Assembly (NCBI GenBank): GCA_033961575.1
Contig: CM066730.1
Location: forward strand, 155,895,523-155,959,522
Direction of reading: 5' to 3'
Source of the DNA: Aselliscus stoliczkanus
Lineage: Eukaryota > Chordata > Mammalia > Chiroptera > Hipposideridae
Length of the DNA stretch: 64,000 nucleotides
The notes under the pieces were generated by a model. That model was given only the letters and a program-made list of their open reading frames with translations, searched no databases and had not been told where the DNA came from. The first letter of the stretch is position 1, and every line of letters begins with the position of its first letter. Made by a program: the position numbers and the translations under genes. Shown in pieces: positions 1 through 12,415 of the stretch.

Positions 1-3000
1 GCCTTTCTTTCTTTGTAGGACACAGTTATAGGAGAAAGGCCTGGTAATTACATTACTTGGGATACTTTGGAGGTTCATCCTCTCCTTGGTAAGGCTCAAA
101 GCTGAGACAAATTGCAGTCTTGAAGGAAAAGGGCCAGTGGGAGGGCTAAATTCCTGACTAACCAAATGTCTTATTCATTTAACAAATGTTTATTGAGGTC
201 CTACTGTGTGCCAAGCATTGGGCTAAAAATAGGGAGTTGATAGAGACATCTACCCACGTTACAGTCATTCCTGTGATCCAGTGATTTTATTGCTCTCTTC
301 TCTGGGTTTTTTGAAAATCACCAGTGAAAGGATCAAGGCTCCTTGACATCACCCCAGCTGAGCTGCTGGGTGTATCTCAATGGGTCACAAGTCCTGCGTG
401 ACATCATTCTAGGATCTCCTGTTTATTGCCTTCCCTCTTTTCCTAGTCTTAGCTGAGTCAGTCTCTTCCTCCAGGAAGCCCTTCCCAATTCCTCTCTAGA
501 CTGGGTCAGGTGGCCTGTCCTTAGCTCCTGATTCTTTGTCACCAACAACACACATGGTGAAGTTGCCCAGCCCCTTGTGCATGATGTAGGGTGGGCAGGC
601 ACCATGCCCTTTTGCTCTCTGCTCTTCTCCAGAACCCAGTAGGTGCCTGGCATAGAGTAGATGCTCGACTAACATTTGTCAAACAAAGGGGTGAAGTGCA
701 GACTTTGGGCCTGTGGCCAGGTGTGGGACTGGGGCCCCTAAGAGTAACCTATTTCTGCCTCAGGCAGTCCCTCAGGCCTCCACCCAAACCCAGCCCTCGT
801 GGAATATCTCCAGGGCCAATGATTTCACCATCTTCCTCTGGCTCCCATTCCTGTTTTTAAGCCCATGTTGGTCAGGAAGTTCTTCCCAATGTCTGCCTAA
901 TTCTCCAGGAATAACTTAAGCCTGTTGTCCCGGAGCCAGGCAGCATGGAGGCAGATGGGTGTCCTCCCTAAATGCCTCTCCTTGCTTCCGCAAGGAAAAG
1001 GCTGCACGAGGGACCAGAACAGGAAAGCAAGTGGGTTTAGAGGGCAGGTTAGAAATGGAACTGATGAATGTCAAGCACACGTTTCCAAGGACAGAATGTA
1101 GTTGTGGTGAGCGGGGCTTGGCAAAGTCTTAAGCCCTTTCCTGGTGGAAGGGCACTGGCAACGAAGAGGGGTGAGCTCTCAAGCCATGGGCAGCCAGGCC
1201 TCCCCGAGTGTGGCGGATGCCAGCTGGTGCACAGTGTGGAGCATCAGGAACCTGGAATGCTTACCAGGCATTCAGTGGTGGAGCAAGCAGAGTTGGGGCA
1301 GGGCTCCCCAGAACCTCAGCCTTCCCGGGCTGGGCTGGGGTTGAAAGGAGAAACTCAGCTTGGCCTGGACAGAGGACCCGGGAACCTAGACCAGGACTGC
1401 TTGCCACTAGGCAAGTTGGGGCCTCTGGCAGGGGCACTCTGCAGGAAGGAGAGACCCTATCTACCGTCCGGGTCAGCCCCAAAGTCAGGGGCCTCCAGCC
1501 GGAGTGCAGATGGGCCACTGCTATCCTCTCTGCCCTCTCACCCCAGTGTTCACTGTCACCCCTGCTACGCGGGCCTTGTGTCCTGAGAGATGACACAGCC
1601 TCACAAGGCCCCGGGGAGGTACCCTCCTCCCCACCTCCTCACTCCCTAAGGAGCTGTTTTGAGTCTCTCTCTGGTTTCCTGAGGTCATGGTGTTTACTCC
1701 AGCAGCGGGTGATGGGACCAACTCTGGATCAAGAGGCAGCTGACTTGCAGTCAAGGTCCAACTTTGTGTGACTTTGGGCAAGTCTCTCCTCTCTGAGCCC
1801 TGAGGTATTTCACCTGCACAGATTGGGCGAGGGCCAGGACTTTTAAATGCTTTTTTTTTTTTTTCCAGTAGTGGACACTTTAGTATTTTAGAGAAACCTG
1901 AGGTGGAATATCCATATGCAAAACAAATTAAAAGGGAGCTGCTCTGGTTGGAGTAGGGTCCCACCTGCTCAGTCCTGAGCACCTCCCCCAAATCCATGGC
2001 TGAAAGCCCCACATGGGACCACAAGACCTCTAAGGGACTTCTTGCCCTCAAGTTCAGTGGGGCTCCTAAGCGGTTTAGGACTGGGATATCCAAGGTCAGT
2101 GCTATCGGTTAGAAGGTCAGAAAGATGTTGAGTTCAATAGTAGGGATGGGGTAGGCCAGGCCCATTGGTCCTTTCTTGTGAAGACCTTTCTCAAATAGAA
2201 CTAGCTTCCTGGGGACGATCTTGCTGCGGCTGCAGCAGCAAAAGGATCATCTGCCTCCTGAAGCTGCACGTGGAGGGAGACAGGCACAGGAGCTTTCCTC
2301 AGAAGGCTGTCGGGAACACAGGCCCACATCTGGGGCGGGGATGGCAGGAAGCAGGTGTGGAGGAAAGCTCAGAGCACGAGCGCCCCTACCGAGAAGTGAC
2401 TTGAGTCCTCAGGCCCAGCCTTGCCCTCCCTGGGGGGAGAGCTGGCTTGAAGAGCACCAGACCAGACCCTGCCTCCAGCCTCTGCTCCGGAAACCCCCTC
2501 ATTCCACGGTGTCTGCTTAATCCCTGTTAACAGCAGGGTGACCTCCCGCTTCTGTGGCCTCACATTGAGCCCGCCCCAGATCCTCATAGGCCCCCTTCGA
2601 AAAATAAATAAATACTTTCTCCATTATCCCATTAGCAACTTCACAGGTTTTTCTGCTATTAGTTCCCAACTTCAGTGAAAGTGGAAACACGTGTCCTGAA
2701 GAGCCTCCCCTGCCTGCTTTGGGGCTGGTGCTAAACTGTTGGGGGTTAGCTGTGCCCATCCACCTGCGGCGGCCTGCTGGGGAGACATGGTTTCAGAAAC
2801 GCTCTGTCAACGCCAGCAGATACCAGGGGCCTCCACGTATGGGATAAGGAGCTGGGCGATGCAACTTCTGCACACTACGGGCTGTGCGGCTCCAGGCAAG
2901 GCTCTTTACCTCTCTGGGCCTCAGGTTCTTTTTTTTAAATAGAGGAATTTTATAATTCCTATCTTGAAGGACTGGAGGATCAAAATAATCTTGAGAGAAC

Positions 3001-5252
3001 AAGGAAGGGTCTTAAAAGGCACAAGTGTTTTGCCAATGGAATGGGATGTTCAGGAAAGATTTTACTTTTCTGGCCTTTGCTCCTGCAGATTTAGAAAAGG
3101 AAGCAGGCAGGCCTCCCCTCACCATCGTCCAACACAGGAGAGGGGCCTCAGGAAGCCCTGGAATTATCCTGCCTGCCTTCCCCTTGGTGCCCACTTCACT
3201 CCACTTCCTGTGGCCACAGCGCTCAGGAGATCCTAGGAAGCCAGCTCACTGGCTCCTCAAGGTGGGGCAGGGAGCTAGCTGCCCAGTGGCCTCATCTAAC
3301 AGCTCACAAAGCCCAGTGTAGGCCCCGGCACAGATAGAATCCGGCTGGGAGTTGTGGATGTGTTTTGTCTCCCCATTCCATCTCTTGACCCTTATTCCCT
3401 TCCTCAGCCCAGGGCCCCAGGCAAAGGGGCCTAAGGGAAGGGCAAAGCCAGCCCTTCAGCCCAGGGATACTGGATGCGGGCTGTTCCTGGCTGCCCACTA
3501 TGACTCTGGGCAGAGTCTAAAGCGCGGATCCTTTGGCAGTGCCTGTGAGTGAGGGCACAGCTCTGCCTTCCTGCCTCTAATGAAGTGGGACTGAGTCCCA
3601 GCTCAGACATCTCTGAAACTCTCTGCCTCTTGGGGGGCTCCTCCCAGCATCTTCCAGCACCCTAGCCCTACTCCACTTTTCCTCTTGTCTGTGAGCTTTT
3701 CAGTGAGATAGGAAGGGTGTCTTGTTATCCCTGAGTGAGCAGTGTTGCCGGGGCTGTGGAGTCAGCAGCGCTCTAAGCAAGCGGTGCCATTCGATGCCGA
3801 CTTTGAACTCTGATTGGCTGTGCAACCTTAGACCCAATTTCTCTGTACCTTTAACTTTCAAATTGCAAATAGCACATTGCATTGTGGTGAGGTCTAGTGG
3901 GATAATGCATTAACACAGTACCTGGCATTTTGCAAGCCCTCTGAAGAATAAGAAAATAAGGAAAAAATATTTCTTTCCCCCTGTTCCTGGAACTCAGCAC
4001 CAGACTGGATAGAGTGTAGCCAATGAGCGGGTGAAAGCATGCTCAGCCCCAGGCCCTCCTTCTGGTCCCTGGACAGGTGGGGACGCTGTTGGCTCTGCCA
4101 GAGTGTGGTTTCTTGACAGGAAAAACTGTTCAGACACCAGGGAGCAGCAGGATGACTGTGCCTGGGCAGCCTCAGGGCCCACGGCCTCCCTGGGCAGACA
4201 GGACCCTGCAGCACATTCCTGGGTGAGGAGCTGGACATGCCCACCTGCACCGGTGAACTTGGCCTCAATGTTCTGCCTGATGAGTTGACCGCATCTTACT
4301 GACCCCCTGCTCTTTTCTGTGAGTCCATGTCAGCTGATGGCAGCACCAGGCCTTCCTTTCCCTTTTCCCGGAGGTCCCTTCTCACCTGTCACCAGCAGCT
4401 CTCATACCCATGATTCCCTCAAAAGTCTCATGAGGCGCTTGGGGCCGGGGCATTCTCCAACCTCGGACCTGCTAAGCCCCTCTCCAAGTCGCCCCTGGGG
4501 ACTGATGGAGACACCTTAACTTGCTGTCTCTGTCTTGGCCAACGCTGGTCCTCCAGGGGGCAGAGGGGAGGGCTGAGCCTTGCCTCTCCCTTGGGGGAAT
4601 CCTGGGCTCTCTCTCAGGCCAGGGTCCAGGGGCGGTTGGGGAGGATCTGGGGCCAGCTGAGCACTTGGGCCATCAGGCTCCTTGCAGGCCATGATCGGGT
4701 GGGCAGGCCCAGCCCCCTCTTGCCAGACATTGATGGGGGGCTGGGCCCAGCCTCTTGGGGAGCTCGCCAGAACAGGCAGAAGGCAGGGGGCTGGACGGCC
4801 TGACCTCCTGTGGGCCCAGAGGCTACAATTCCTGAGTGATTCTCTCCTCTGAGCAGCTCTCCTGGGAAAGCTGGCAGGCCTGGGTCAAGGGGAGGGAGTC
4901 TGGTATGGACCATATTCAGGGGCGGATTAGCTGGGGGAACTGCTCCCACCAGCAGGGAGGGGAGAGATAAAGCCTAGGAGCTGGAGAAGGGGGGCCCAGC
5001 ACGGACACATTCCCTCCCCTGACCCCAGGCCCGTGCACAGCCGGGTCTGTGGGGGGGAGGAGGTTGCCCCCTTTCCCAGGGTACTGGCCGGCAGTGGAGC
5101 CCAGCACTTTCTCAGGCCCTTTATTACATTTCTCAGGAGCCAGAAGGGAGGTTATCCCTCCCCTTCTTCCCTGGGCTCCCCTCCTTTTGTCTCCCTCCCC
5201 AGGAGGGTTGGAAAGGAGCTTTTCTCATTATTGTGGTTATTAAAAAATAAAT

Positions 5253-5345
5253 GAGCCAGAGACAGAGAGACACAGAGAGAGACAGACAGAGACAGAGAGA
5301 CTGAGAGACAGAGGCAAGCAAAGAGAGACAAAGAAAGACAGGCAG
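5253..5345 (+). repeat. Purine-rich (GAGACA)n-type simple repeat
   Basis: Imperfect GAGACAGA units, almost purely A/G/C with very few T. Degenerate, so probably old. Confidence 0.85.
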
Positions 5346-5484
5346 ATAGGAGAGGGAGCTGGGAAGACAGCCAGAGGAGGTAGACAGACAGACTTGGAGG
5401 GACCAAGAAAGATAATGGAGGAGAGATTCTAGGAAGAAAGGAGGCTTTGGAACGTTCAGCTGTGTTTGAAGTTGCCCGTGGTAC

Positions 5485-5680
5485 ACAGTAATGTGGCCTT
5501 GCACAAGCTACTTCATCTACTTGAGGCTCAGTTTCCTTACCTGCAGAATGGAACTAATAATTCTTACTTTGTAGTATCACTGTGAAGCATAAAAATAATG
5601 TCTGTACAATACTGAGTGCATAGCCTGGAACTCAATAGGTGTTCACAGCATGGCTTTATATTATGTATAGTATATGATCT
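5485..5680 (+). repeat. MIR SINE, + orientation
   Basis: Contains the MIR core and tail order: 'ccttgcacaagctacttc', 'ctcagtttccttacctg', then 'actcaataggtgttca'. Mammalian-wide, ancient and diverged. Confidence 0.75.
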
Positions 5681-6004
5681 GTGTGTGTACAGTGCGGGGA
5701 GGACAGTGGCAGCCAGAACTCAGTGGTCCCTGGTGAGGCTCCCACTGCAAGGGCGGGGCTGTGAGTGTCAGAACACCTTCCCTGGCGAACAGCTGTTTCT
5801 GGAGTCCAGCCCCCTTGTCCCTCACATCACTTCTATAAGTCAATTCTTGGTTACTGAGTGGAAAACATTTTTTTTTCTTTTATCTCCCAAATGAAAGCAC
5901 TGGGGTAATGGGCTTTGAAAACAAACAAACCTGGCATAGAATTCCAGACATTTACTAAGAATATTTTTTAAGGGCAAAAGGACTAAGAATGTTTATCTTT
6001 TAGG

Positions 6005-6420
6005 GTTTTGTTTGTTTGTTTGTTTTTAATTGGGGAATTGGGGGAGGGGAACAGACAAGTTACTGTCCTTTTTTCTTCAGTCTAGTTGTGGAGGACGTTG
6101 CTTCACTGGCCCATGTTGGTATTATCGTTGCGCTCTTCCCTCATGAGGCAGTTGGTCGTCAGCCATTGGACGGCAGCTCACAGCGGTTCACAGGAGCTCA
6201 CTGCTGGGCTGCCGGCCACTCATGGTAGCTCACGCAGCCCTCTGCAGCAGAGGCTGCAGCCTAGGCCATCACCGACGACTCCAGGTCGAGCTGTTGTTCA
6301 CTATCTTAGCTGTAGAGGGCGCAGCGTCACTGGGCCTCATGTGGGATCCTAACCGGGGCCCTGCTGCTCAGAGCTGGAGTCCAAAGCCAACTCTCAACCA
6401 ACGTGCCACTCAGCCAGCCC
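6005..6420 (-). mobile_element. Long tRNA-headed lineage-specific SINE, copy 1
   Basis: Read on the - strand it runs from a GGCTGGCTGAGTGGCACG-like tRNA head (at 6420) to an A-rich tail (6005-6030). It shares the hairpin module and an approximately 300-bp body with the copies ending at 21255 and 35745. More diverged than those two and without a clear target-site duplication, so older. Confidence 0.85.
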
Positions 6421-6436
6421 CTCGTAGGTTGTTTTT

Positions 6437-6870
6437 TTAAGTAGCTTTCTTGAGGTATAAAATTCACTTGTACAACCACCCACTTGAAGTGTACAATTCA
6501 ATGATTTTTAGTAAGTGTACCAAGTTGTGTAGCCATCACAGTCCAATTTTGGAACCTTTCCATCACCTCCAAAATATCCCTCATGCCCAGTGGCAGTCAC
6601 TCCCTGTTCCCACCTGGAACCCCAGGCAACTACTAATCCTTTTCCTGTCTCTATGGATCTCCCTTTTTCTGGACGTTTCCTATAAATGGAATCATATAAT
6701 GTGTGCTCTTTGGTGTCTGGCTTCTTTTACTTAGCATAATACTTTTGAGGTTCATCCATGCCATAGCATGTATCAGTACCGCATTCCTTTTAATTGCTGA
6801 GTAGTATTCCATTGATGGGCACATCACATGTCGTCTGTTTACCAGTTGATGGACATTTGGGTGTTCATAG
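6437..6870 (-). mobile_element. L1 (old L1M-type) 3' fragment
   Basis: The + strand reads as the complement of the L1 ORF2 end and 3' UTR: 'ttgaggtataaaattcac', 'tggaatcatataatgtgtgc', 'ttagcataatacttttgagg', 'agtagtattccattgatgg', 'ttgatggacatttgggtg'. No open frame is left. Confidence 0.85.
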
Positions 6871-9636
6871 GGTATAGTAAGGGTTAAAGAAGATACTGCA
6901 TGTAAAGCGGTTAGATCAGTATATACCAGACAATTTTAAACAGAGGAAGGAGAGAGAAACTTCTTTGCAGGCTTACCCAGTGCCAGACACAGTTGGGAAC
7001 CCTGTATAGTCATTTACTTCTCACATCACCACTCTGGGGTGGGCAGGATTATTGTCCTGTCTGCTTTATGGAGGAGGAAACCGCAGCTTGAGGAGAGGAC
7101 TGGTTTGTCTTCAGTCACTTCCCTAGTTAATTGTGGAGCTGGGACTGAGCCTGGGGAGCTGGCCCCAGCCCTGCAGCCTGTCCCTCTCTCTCCATGGCAG
7201 AGAGACTCTGCAGGGCAGAGCTGGGATTCAGCCAGGCCTGTGCTCTCAGCACTCAGCACCTGCCTCCGCCCACAGGACCTGCTGCCGGACCTGCTGCCAT
7301 GTTAGCTAAAAAAGCCTCCGTTCTCTGTCTCCCCATGGAGACTCCAAGTGTGACACACCTACTATGTCAGGCACCGCTTCACAGGTCTTGCATCAGTGAT
7401 CCACTTGAATCCTCTGGCAGCCCTTGGATGTGGGGGTGTTGGCATGAAGGCTCGGAGAGGCTCGGAAACTTGCCGGAGATCACACAGTTCGTGTGCAAGT
7501 GGTGGAGCCCACATTCCAGTGTCTGCAGCTGTTTGATTCCAAAGGCCATTCCCTCTTCCTCTGCTCCCCTGCGTTGCACAGGCTGGAGCTCCACATCTGG
7601 CTCCCAAATGACCCCCCCGCCCCAGGGAAGGTGAAGGAAGGCCTGGGGACACTGCTGCAAGGGAAGGAGGGCCGGAGGGGGTGGGCAGGGTGACTGGCTG
7701 GCCCTCTTTCCTCTGGCGGGCAGGACAGGCAGGTGGGCGGGCAGCTTGGAGGCCCTCCGTAGGGCTGCAGGGTGCTGAGCTGCCTTCTTGTCTCCCCAGC
7801 TGCTTCTGGGAGACAATGTGCTTCACATTAGGATGGTGTTGGGTTCTGTAAAACCGCACGTCTAATTGTGAAGGTTTGGGGGTGTGAGTTACTGCGCATC
7901 TTGTGTGAGGGGGAGAGCAATCAGGCCTCTCCCACTTCCCAGGGTAACTCCCAGCACACTAGAGGCAGCTGTGCCCTTGTCCTCACTGAGTGCCAGCCCA
8001 GAGGGGCCAGGGAGGAGGCTTCCTGAGAGGAGCAGGGGATCCAGTGAGGGCTGAGACCAGGCCACACTGACTTCATCGGCGGCGTCTCTCCGTTCATCCA
8101 GGGATGGAAGAAGCATTCAGCCCTAGGCTCCTCTAGTTACCTCCCCTCTGATCAGGGCTCCCTCCCTCAGCCTTTCCCCATCAGCAGAAGGACAGCATGG
8201 GGCTGCAGAGCTGAGGCGGGGCACACTGCATCCGCCACCCCTTACTTAGGGTTGGGTTCACAGCAGAGAAGCTGTGTAATAAGCATATAACTGAGTTAGG
8301 CCCCTGGGAGCCTCCAAAGGCTCCGGTTTCCTCCCCACCCAGAGGGTCTGTCTGGGTGACTGCGAAGGGCTGGGGTGCGGCCTTCTCTAAAGTTCTCAAG
8401 TCCTCTGAGGCTGAGCCAAGCCCAGGGAGCAGCGTGTAAAGGTCAAGCTGCCGGAGCTCCCTGTCACTTCCCACTGCACACCAACACGCCCTGTCACAGC
8501 CGCCTAGGCACATGGACACCCATGAGACCCTCACTCCCGGTTCCTGACATGCACGCGTGCACCCACGCACTCACACACGCACTCACAGATGTCTGTGCAT
8601 CAGACACACGCAGACCTCGCCGGGCACTAACACACGTGGACATGCACACAGACAGCCTCCCATGTAGGCACTTAGAGTCACTTACCTACTTAGATGCTTT
8701 TGGGGCTGCACACCCAGGGACCTACACGTCAACAGGCTCCTCACGGATACACATGCTGAGGCCTGTTGCAGACATACTCAAGAGTGTCCTCATTCTCAGG
8801 GCAGGATGACATGTAAAGAACCCTAGGGTTCCATTGCTGAAGGGACCTTGAAAGTGCACCTGGCCCCGCCCCTGCCTGCAGGCCCCGCCCCCTCCCCGCC
8901 CCAGCCCTCCTCAGCTGCTGCAGTATCACCCAGGGTGAGACCCAGCTCTTGGGCCTGACTCCAAGGTCGAGTTCTCATGACATCTGACTTTAGTCAGATG
9001 GACCTTGTTGATCGGGTCCTTTGGGAACCACTTCCCGTGACTCAAAATCTCAGGTACTGGAGCCTGAGGCTGGCTCTCAAAGGGAAGGGGTTCTGGAGAG
9101 GGGTGGGCAGGTAGGAAGATTCACAGGGGGGCCTGCCAAAGAGAAGCATTGGGTTGGTCTAGGGAGGACAACTTGTCCTCTCTGAGCTGAGAACATTCGG
9201 TTTGTTTCCTTAAACGAAATGAGGAGGAGGAAGAGGCCAAGGTCCCTGTCCCCATGATGCCCTCAGCAGACAAAGAACATGCAGGGGTGGGGACCAACGC
9301 AGGGACAGGCCAGGAAACCTGAGCAGGGTGGCTTGTGTGGCCCCCCCACCCACTCTGGGCAGAATGGCTTGGAGGGGAGGAGTGGCTTTGCGGTGAGGGT
9401 CATGCCCACAGCCAGAGGGACCAGAATGAGCACCTTGAGAATGAGATGGAGTAAGACTTGCCTCTACTGGGGCTTGAGGCCTGAGCTCCAGGTCACCCAG
9501 CTCCATTAACTTACTCCCCTCAGTCATTCTTGGCGTAGAGCCTTCCTGTGGGTTCCCATGGTCTGGACTGCAACTAGTCTCTCTGTGTTATAACCAATTA
9601 CCTGCCTCCGTCACTAGATGGTGACTTATTTTATGT

Positions 9637-9677
9637 CATTCATCCATTCATTCATTCACTCACTCATTTATTCATTT
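9637..9677 (+). repeat. (ATTC)n simple repeat
   Basis: Tetranucleotide CATT/ATTC units with a few substitutions, directly before a MIR fragment. Confidence 0.85.
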
Positions 9678-9684
9678 GATACTA

Positions 9685-9815
9685 GCTGTATAACCTGGGG
9701 CCGTTAATTATCTTCTCTAAAAGATGGATAATAATAGCACCCTCCTCACGGATGCTAAGATCAAATGTGAAGCTCACAGAACATCACCTGGCACAAAGTA
9801 AGTGCCATGGAAACG
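9685..9815 (+). repeat. MIR SINE fragment
   Basis: 'ctgtataacctggggccgtt', 'aaaagatggataataatagc', then 'ggcacaaagtaagtgcc': the middle and 3' part of a MIR. Confidence 0.7.
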
Positions 9816-11605
9816 TTAGCTTTAAAGAATTTACAGCCACACACCAGACACAGATAGGCACTGGGGACACAGCAGGGAGTAAGGTGGACACAGTGTCTGC
9901 CCACAAGAAGCTTCAAGTTTTGGGGCCGGGGGATAGGATGGAGTATCATCAAGTAGCTACAATAATGTGTGCTGGCTGTTGTGATGGGAGAAGGCAGGAT
10001 TTCAGGGGAGCACCAGGCAGAGCTCCTCACCTAGGCAATGGGTCGGGTAGGGGCTTCCTGAGGTAGGAACATCAGGGTGAGACTGAAGGTCCCTTACCCT
10101 CACCCACACTCTGATCACACTTCCTGAGCAGGAAACGGGGCATCCTAGGCCGCAGGAACAGCATGTGCAAAAGCCCAGAGGACAAAACGTCTAGGTTATT
10201 GTTAGAAGCCCCAAGTCTGGCCCAGAGGAAAGCCTAGGTCAATTTGTTGAATGCAGCATGTGTCTTTTCCTAGCTCTTGCAGTGGACATTCACATTTCAT
10301 CCCATGGAATCTTTGTGGCAAACTTGTGAGATTTCAACCTTGTGAAACGTGGTCCCATTTCACAGACAGAGATACTGAGGCCCAGCAGCTCACATAGGCA
10401 ACCAAGGTCACACAGCTAGTGGTTCAGGGGTAGAGTCAGGACCCTCTGCCTTCTCTTTCATTTGGAGGATCAGAGGAATGTTTCTTTGTTGCTGCTGTAG
10501 AGGACACCTGAACAAAGACCTGGTGTGAACTGGCAGGCTGGGGACAGGCCCCTGAGGCCCTCTCCTTTGAGATACAGCCTCTGGGGTCTCTGAGATCCAA
10601 ATCCCCAGAACCCAAATTTCTGGGAGACCCTGTCCATCCTGAGCCTGTGGTCTGACCTCCTCCCACACCCCGCTTCTTGATGGCCTGGATTAGAGACCTT
10701 GACTCACGAGGCCCACCTCTGCCCATCTTGCCATCCCTGGAATTCCTGGGCGCTGCATCTGGCTTCTGTCACAGCGAGGCCCATAGGCCTCCGTTCCCCA
10801 GGCAGTTCTCAGCAGTGTGTGTCAGAAATTGTGGCAGATGTGGGCCTGGGATGAGGCCATGATGACGGGTGGGCCTGAGGCCTGCCAGGACACCCCATGT
10901 CTGATACCCTCTCCGGGCCCTTGCCCACCCCCACCAGCCTAGCTGTAATTTTCTCACCAGACCCTTCAAACTGACAGAAAGGACAGTGTGTCTTCCTTTG
11001 GAAAGCTGAAGTCCAGGAGGCCTTGTGTGTGAATGTCGGGGTGCTGGGGCCAGGCCCAAGGGGGCAGGGCCAGGGGCGAGGGCACCTGTGACTGAGGAGG
11101 TCCTCAGGCCTGGCTTATGGCACTCAGCACCTTGTCTGGCCAGCTGTCAGCCTGTTTCCAAGTAGAAGTGCTTCTTTCTTAGGGTGCCAGGTCTCAGATC
11201 CCAGAATGAATACCAAGCCCGCTCCGCAGATAGGAAAACCGAGGCCTGTGGCTGCTAGGAGGGGTTAGGGACAGTCTGTCTACCCATCTTCCCAGGGCAG
11301 TCTGTCCTTGCCGGGAGAGGGGAGGCCAGTCTGTCTGTCTTCCCACCCATCCATCCTTGGGCCACTCTCAACCCCCGACCCCTCTCAATGCTCACTGGAT
11401 CCTGTCCCCAGCGACCCCCTTGCAGGGAATGTGATGAAAGCTCTATTTATTATACTTTAGCTCACACAGTTGTTTCAGATGTTTCCAATTCGTTAGCCGG
11501 CTCAGACATCTGTTCCTGGTTGAAGTCAGAGTAGAGAAAGAAAAAAGGACAACTCAATGCATTTTGCACACCCTCATTCAAATGCACATGGACTTGCATC
11601 TTCCC

Positions 11606-11610
<5 letters not shown>

Positions 11611-11661
<51 letters not shown>

Positions 11662-11735
11662 CCTCTCTCTCTTTCCTTCTCCCTCTTTCTCTCTCCCTCT
11701 CCCCCCTTCCCCACCCTCTCTCCTCCCCCACCCCC
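11611..11735 (+). repeat. (CT)n microsatellite and pyrimidine tract
   Basis: Pure CT from 11611 to about 11659, then an interrupted C/T-only tract. The open frames that cross it on both strands are low-complexity Leu-Ser or Arg-Glu artefacts. Confidence 0.95.
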
Positions 11736-11860
11736 AACACACCCTCACAATCCACTCCTTTATCCTCACCCACGCTCAGATCACATTCACTTTCATTCCA
11801 CCACACACGAGTGCACACACTCCCAAGCCTACCTTGGCTTCCACAGATGTGCTCAAACCC

Positions 11861-12030
11861 CAGGGTGTTCACACCTCATTTTGTTGCACTCTGCTTTATT
11901 GCGCTTCACATGTGTTGCGTTTTGTACAATTTGAAGGCAAGCCCCACAACCGGCAAAAGATTACAACTTGCTTTGTTGCAACGCTTGCTTTATTGTGGTG
12001 GTCAGGAACTGACCTGCAATGTCTCCAACC
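11861..12030 (+). mobile_element. Tigger1-type (Tc1/mariner-pogo) internally deleted DNA transposon
   Basis: The left end ('ctctgctttattgcgcttca', 'ttgcgttttgtacaatttga') and right end ('gctttattgtggtggtcagg', 'gacctgcaatgtctcc') match Tigger1 termini as I know them, joined with the transposase body missing. Ancient. Confidence 0.7.
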
Positions 12031-12203
12031 CAGTGGACACATGGAACCCAGCGTGCACAGCCTCACGTCTGCACACCTCACGTCTACATGCCTCCTGTAT
12101 CTGTCCCCTTGTGGAAACTCACATCCTCTTCCCCAGGTCCTCCGCTATCTGAACACCTCACAGGCTACAGGTGAGCCTCACAGCGCCAGAGGGAGGCCTG
12201 TAG

Positions 12204-12415
12204 ACTGGGTTCCAGTCTAGACACTGACCCCCTGAGTCATGGGACCTTGCTCTGGTTCTCTGAGCCTCAGTTCCCTTATTTATGGAATAGGGGCGTCATT
12301 TTCCCTATCTCATGGGGCTATTGTGCTGTTTAAAATCTTGTGTGTAAACACCTGGCCTGATGCCTGGCAGCTGATGCTCCTGGACCAGTACCTGGTCATT
12401 GTTACTGTCGCTATT
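12204..12415 (+). repeat. MIR SINE, near full length
   Basis: 'tgagtcatgggaccttgc', 'gagcctcagttcccttattt', and the 3' part ending in 'gtcattgttactgtcgctat'. Ancient mammalian SINE in + orientation. Confidence 0.8.

Larger units (their letters stand above)
1..6000. other. Intergenic DNA upstream of RSPO1, old repeats only
   Basis: No gene can be supported. There is an old repeat fragment near 170-240 (ttattgaggtcctactgtgtgcc type) and MIR-like pieces near 2850-3010, 3760-3930 and 5490-5680. These show the 'tgtgaccttgggcaagtcac...ctcagtttcctcatctgtaa' type of core, each below reading on its own. A purine-rich simple repeat lies at 5253-5345. The rest is unique-looking, moderately GC-rich sequence. 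Confidence 0.7.
6871..11555. other. Intergenic DNA upstream of RSPO1, MIR-rich
   Basis: No gene supported. MIR-type pieces lie near 7000-7160 (-), 7360-7545 (-), 9685-9815 (+) and 10290-10450 (-). An ATTC simple repeat sits at 9637-9677, and CA-rich degenerate sequence at about 8550-8660. A piece of the ancient dispersed family also seen at 18.5 kb and 46 kb lies at about 9840-10200. Open frames here are short and carry no recognisable domain. Confidence 0.65.

Noticed and set aside
5133..5504. A Leu/Ser/Cys-rich 123-codon - strand frame
   Set aside because: It is the translation of the GAGACA simple repeat.
11564..12220. A 218-codon open frame crossing the CT repeat
   Set aside because: Its N-terminal part is a Leu-Ser run translated from the (CT)n microsatellite, and the rest covers a Tigger remnant and a MIR piece.
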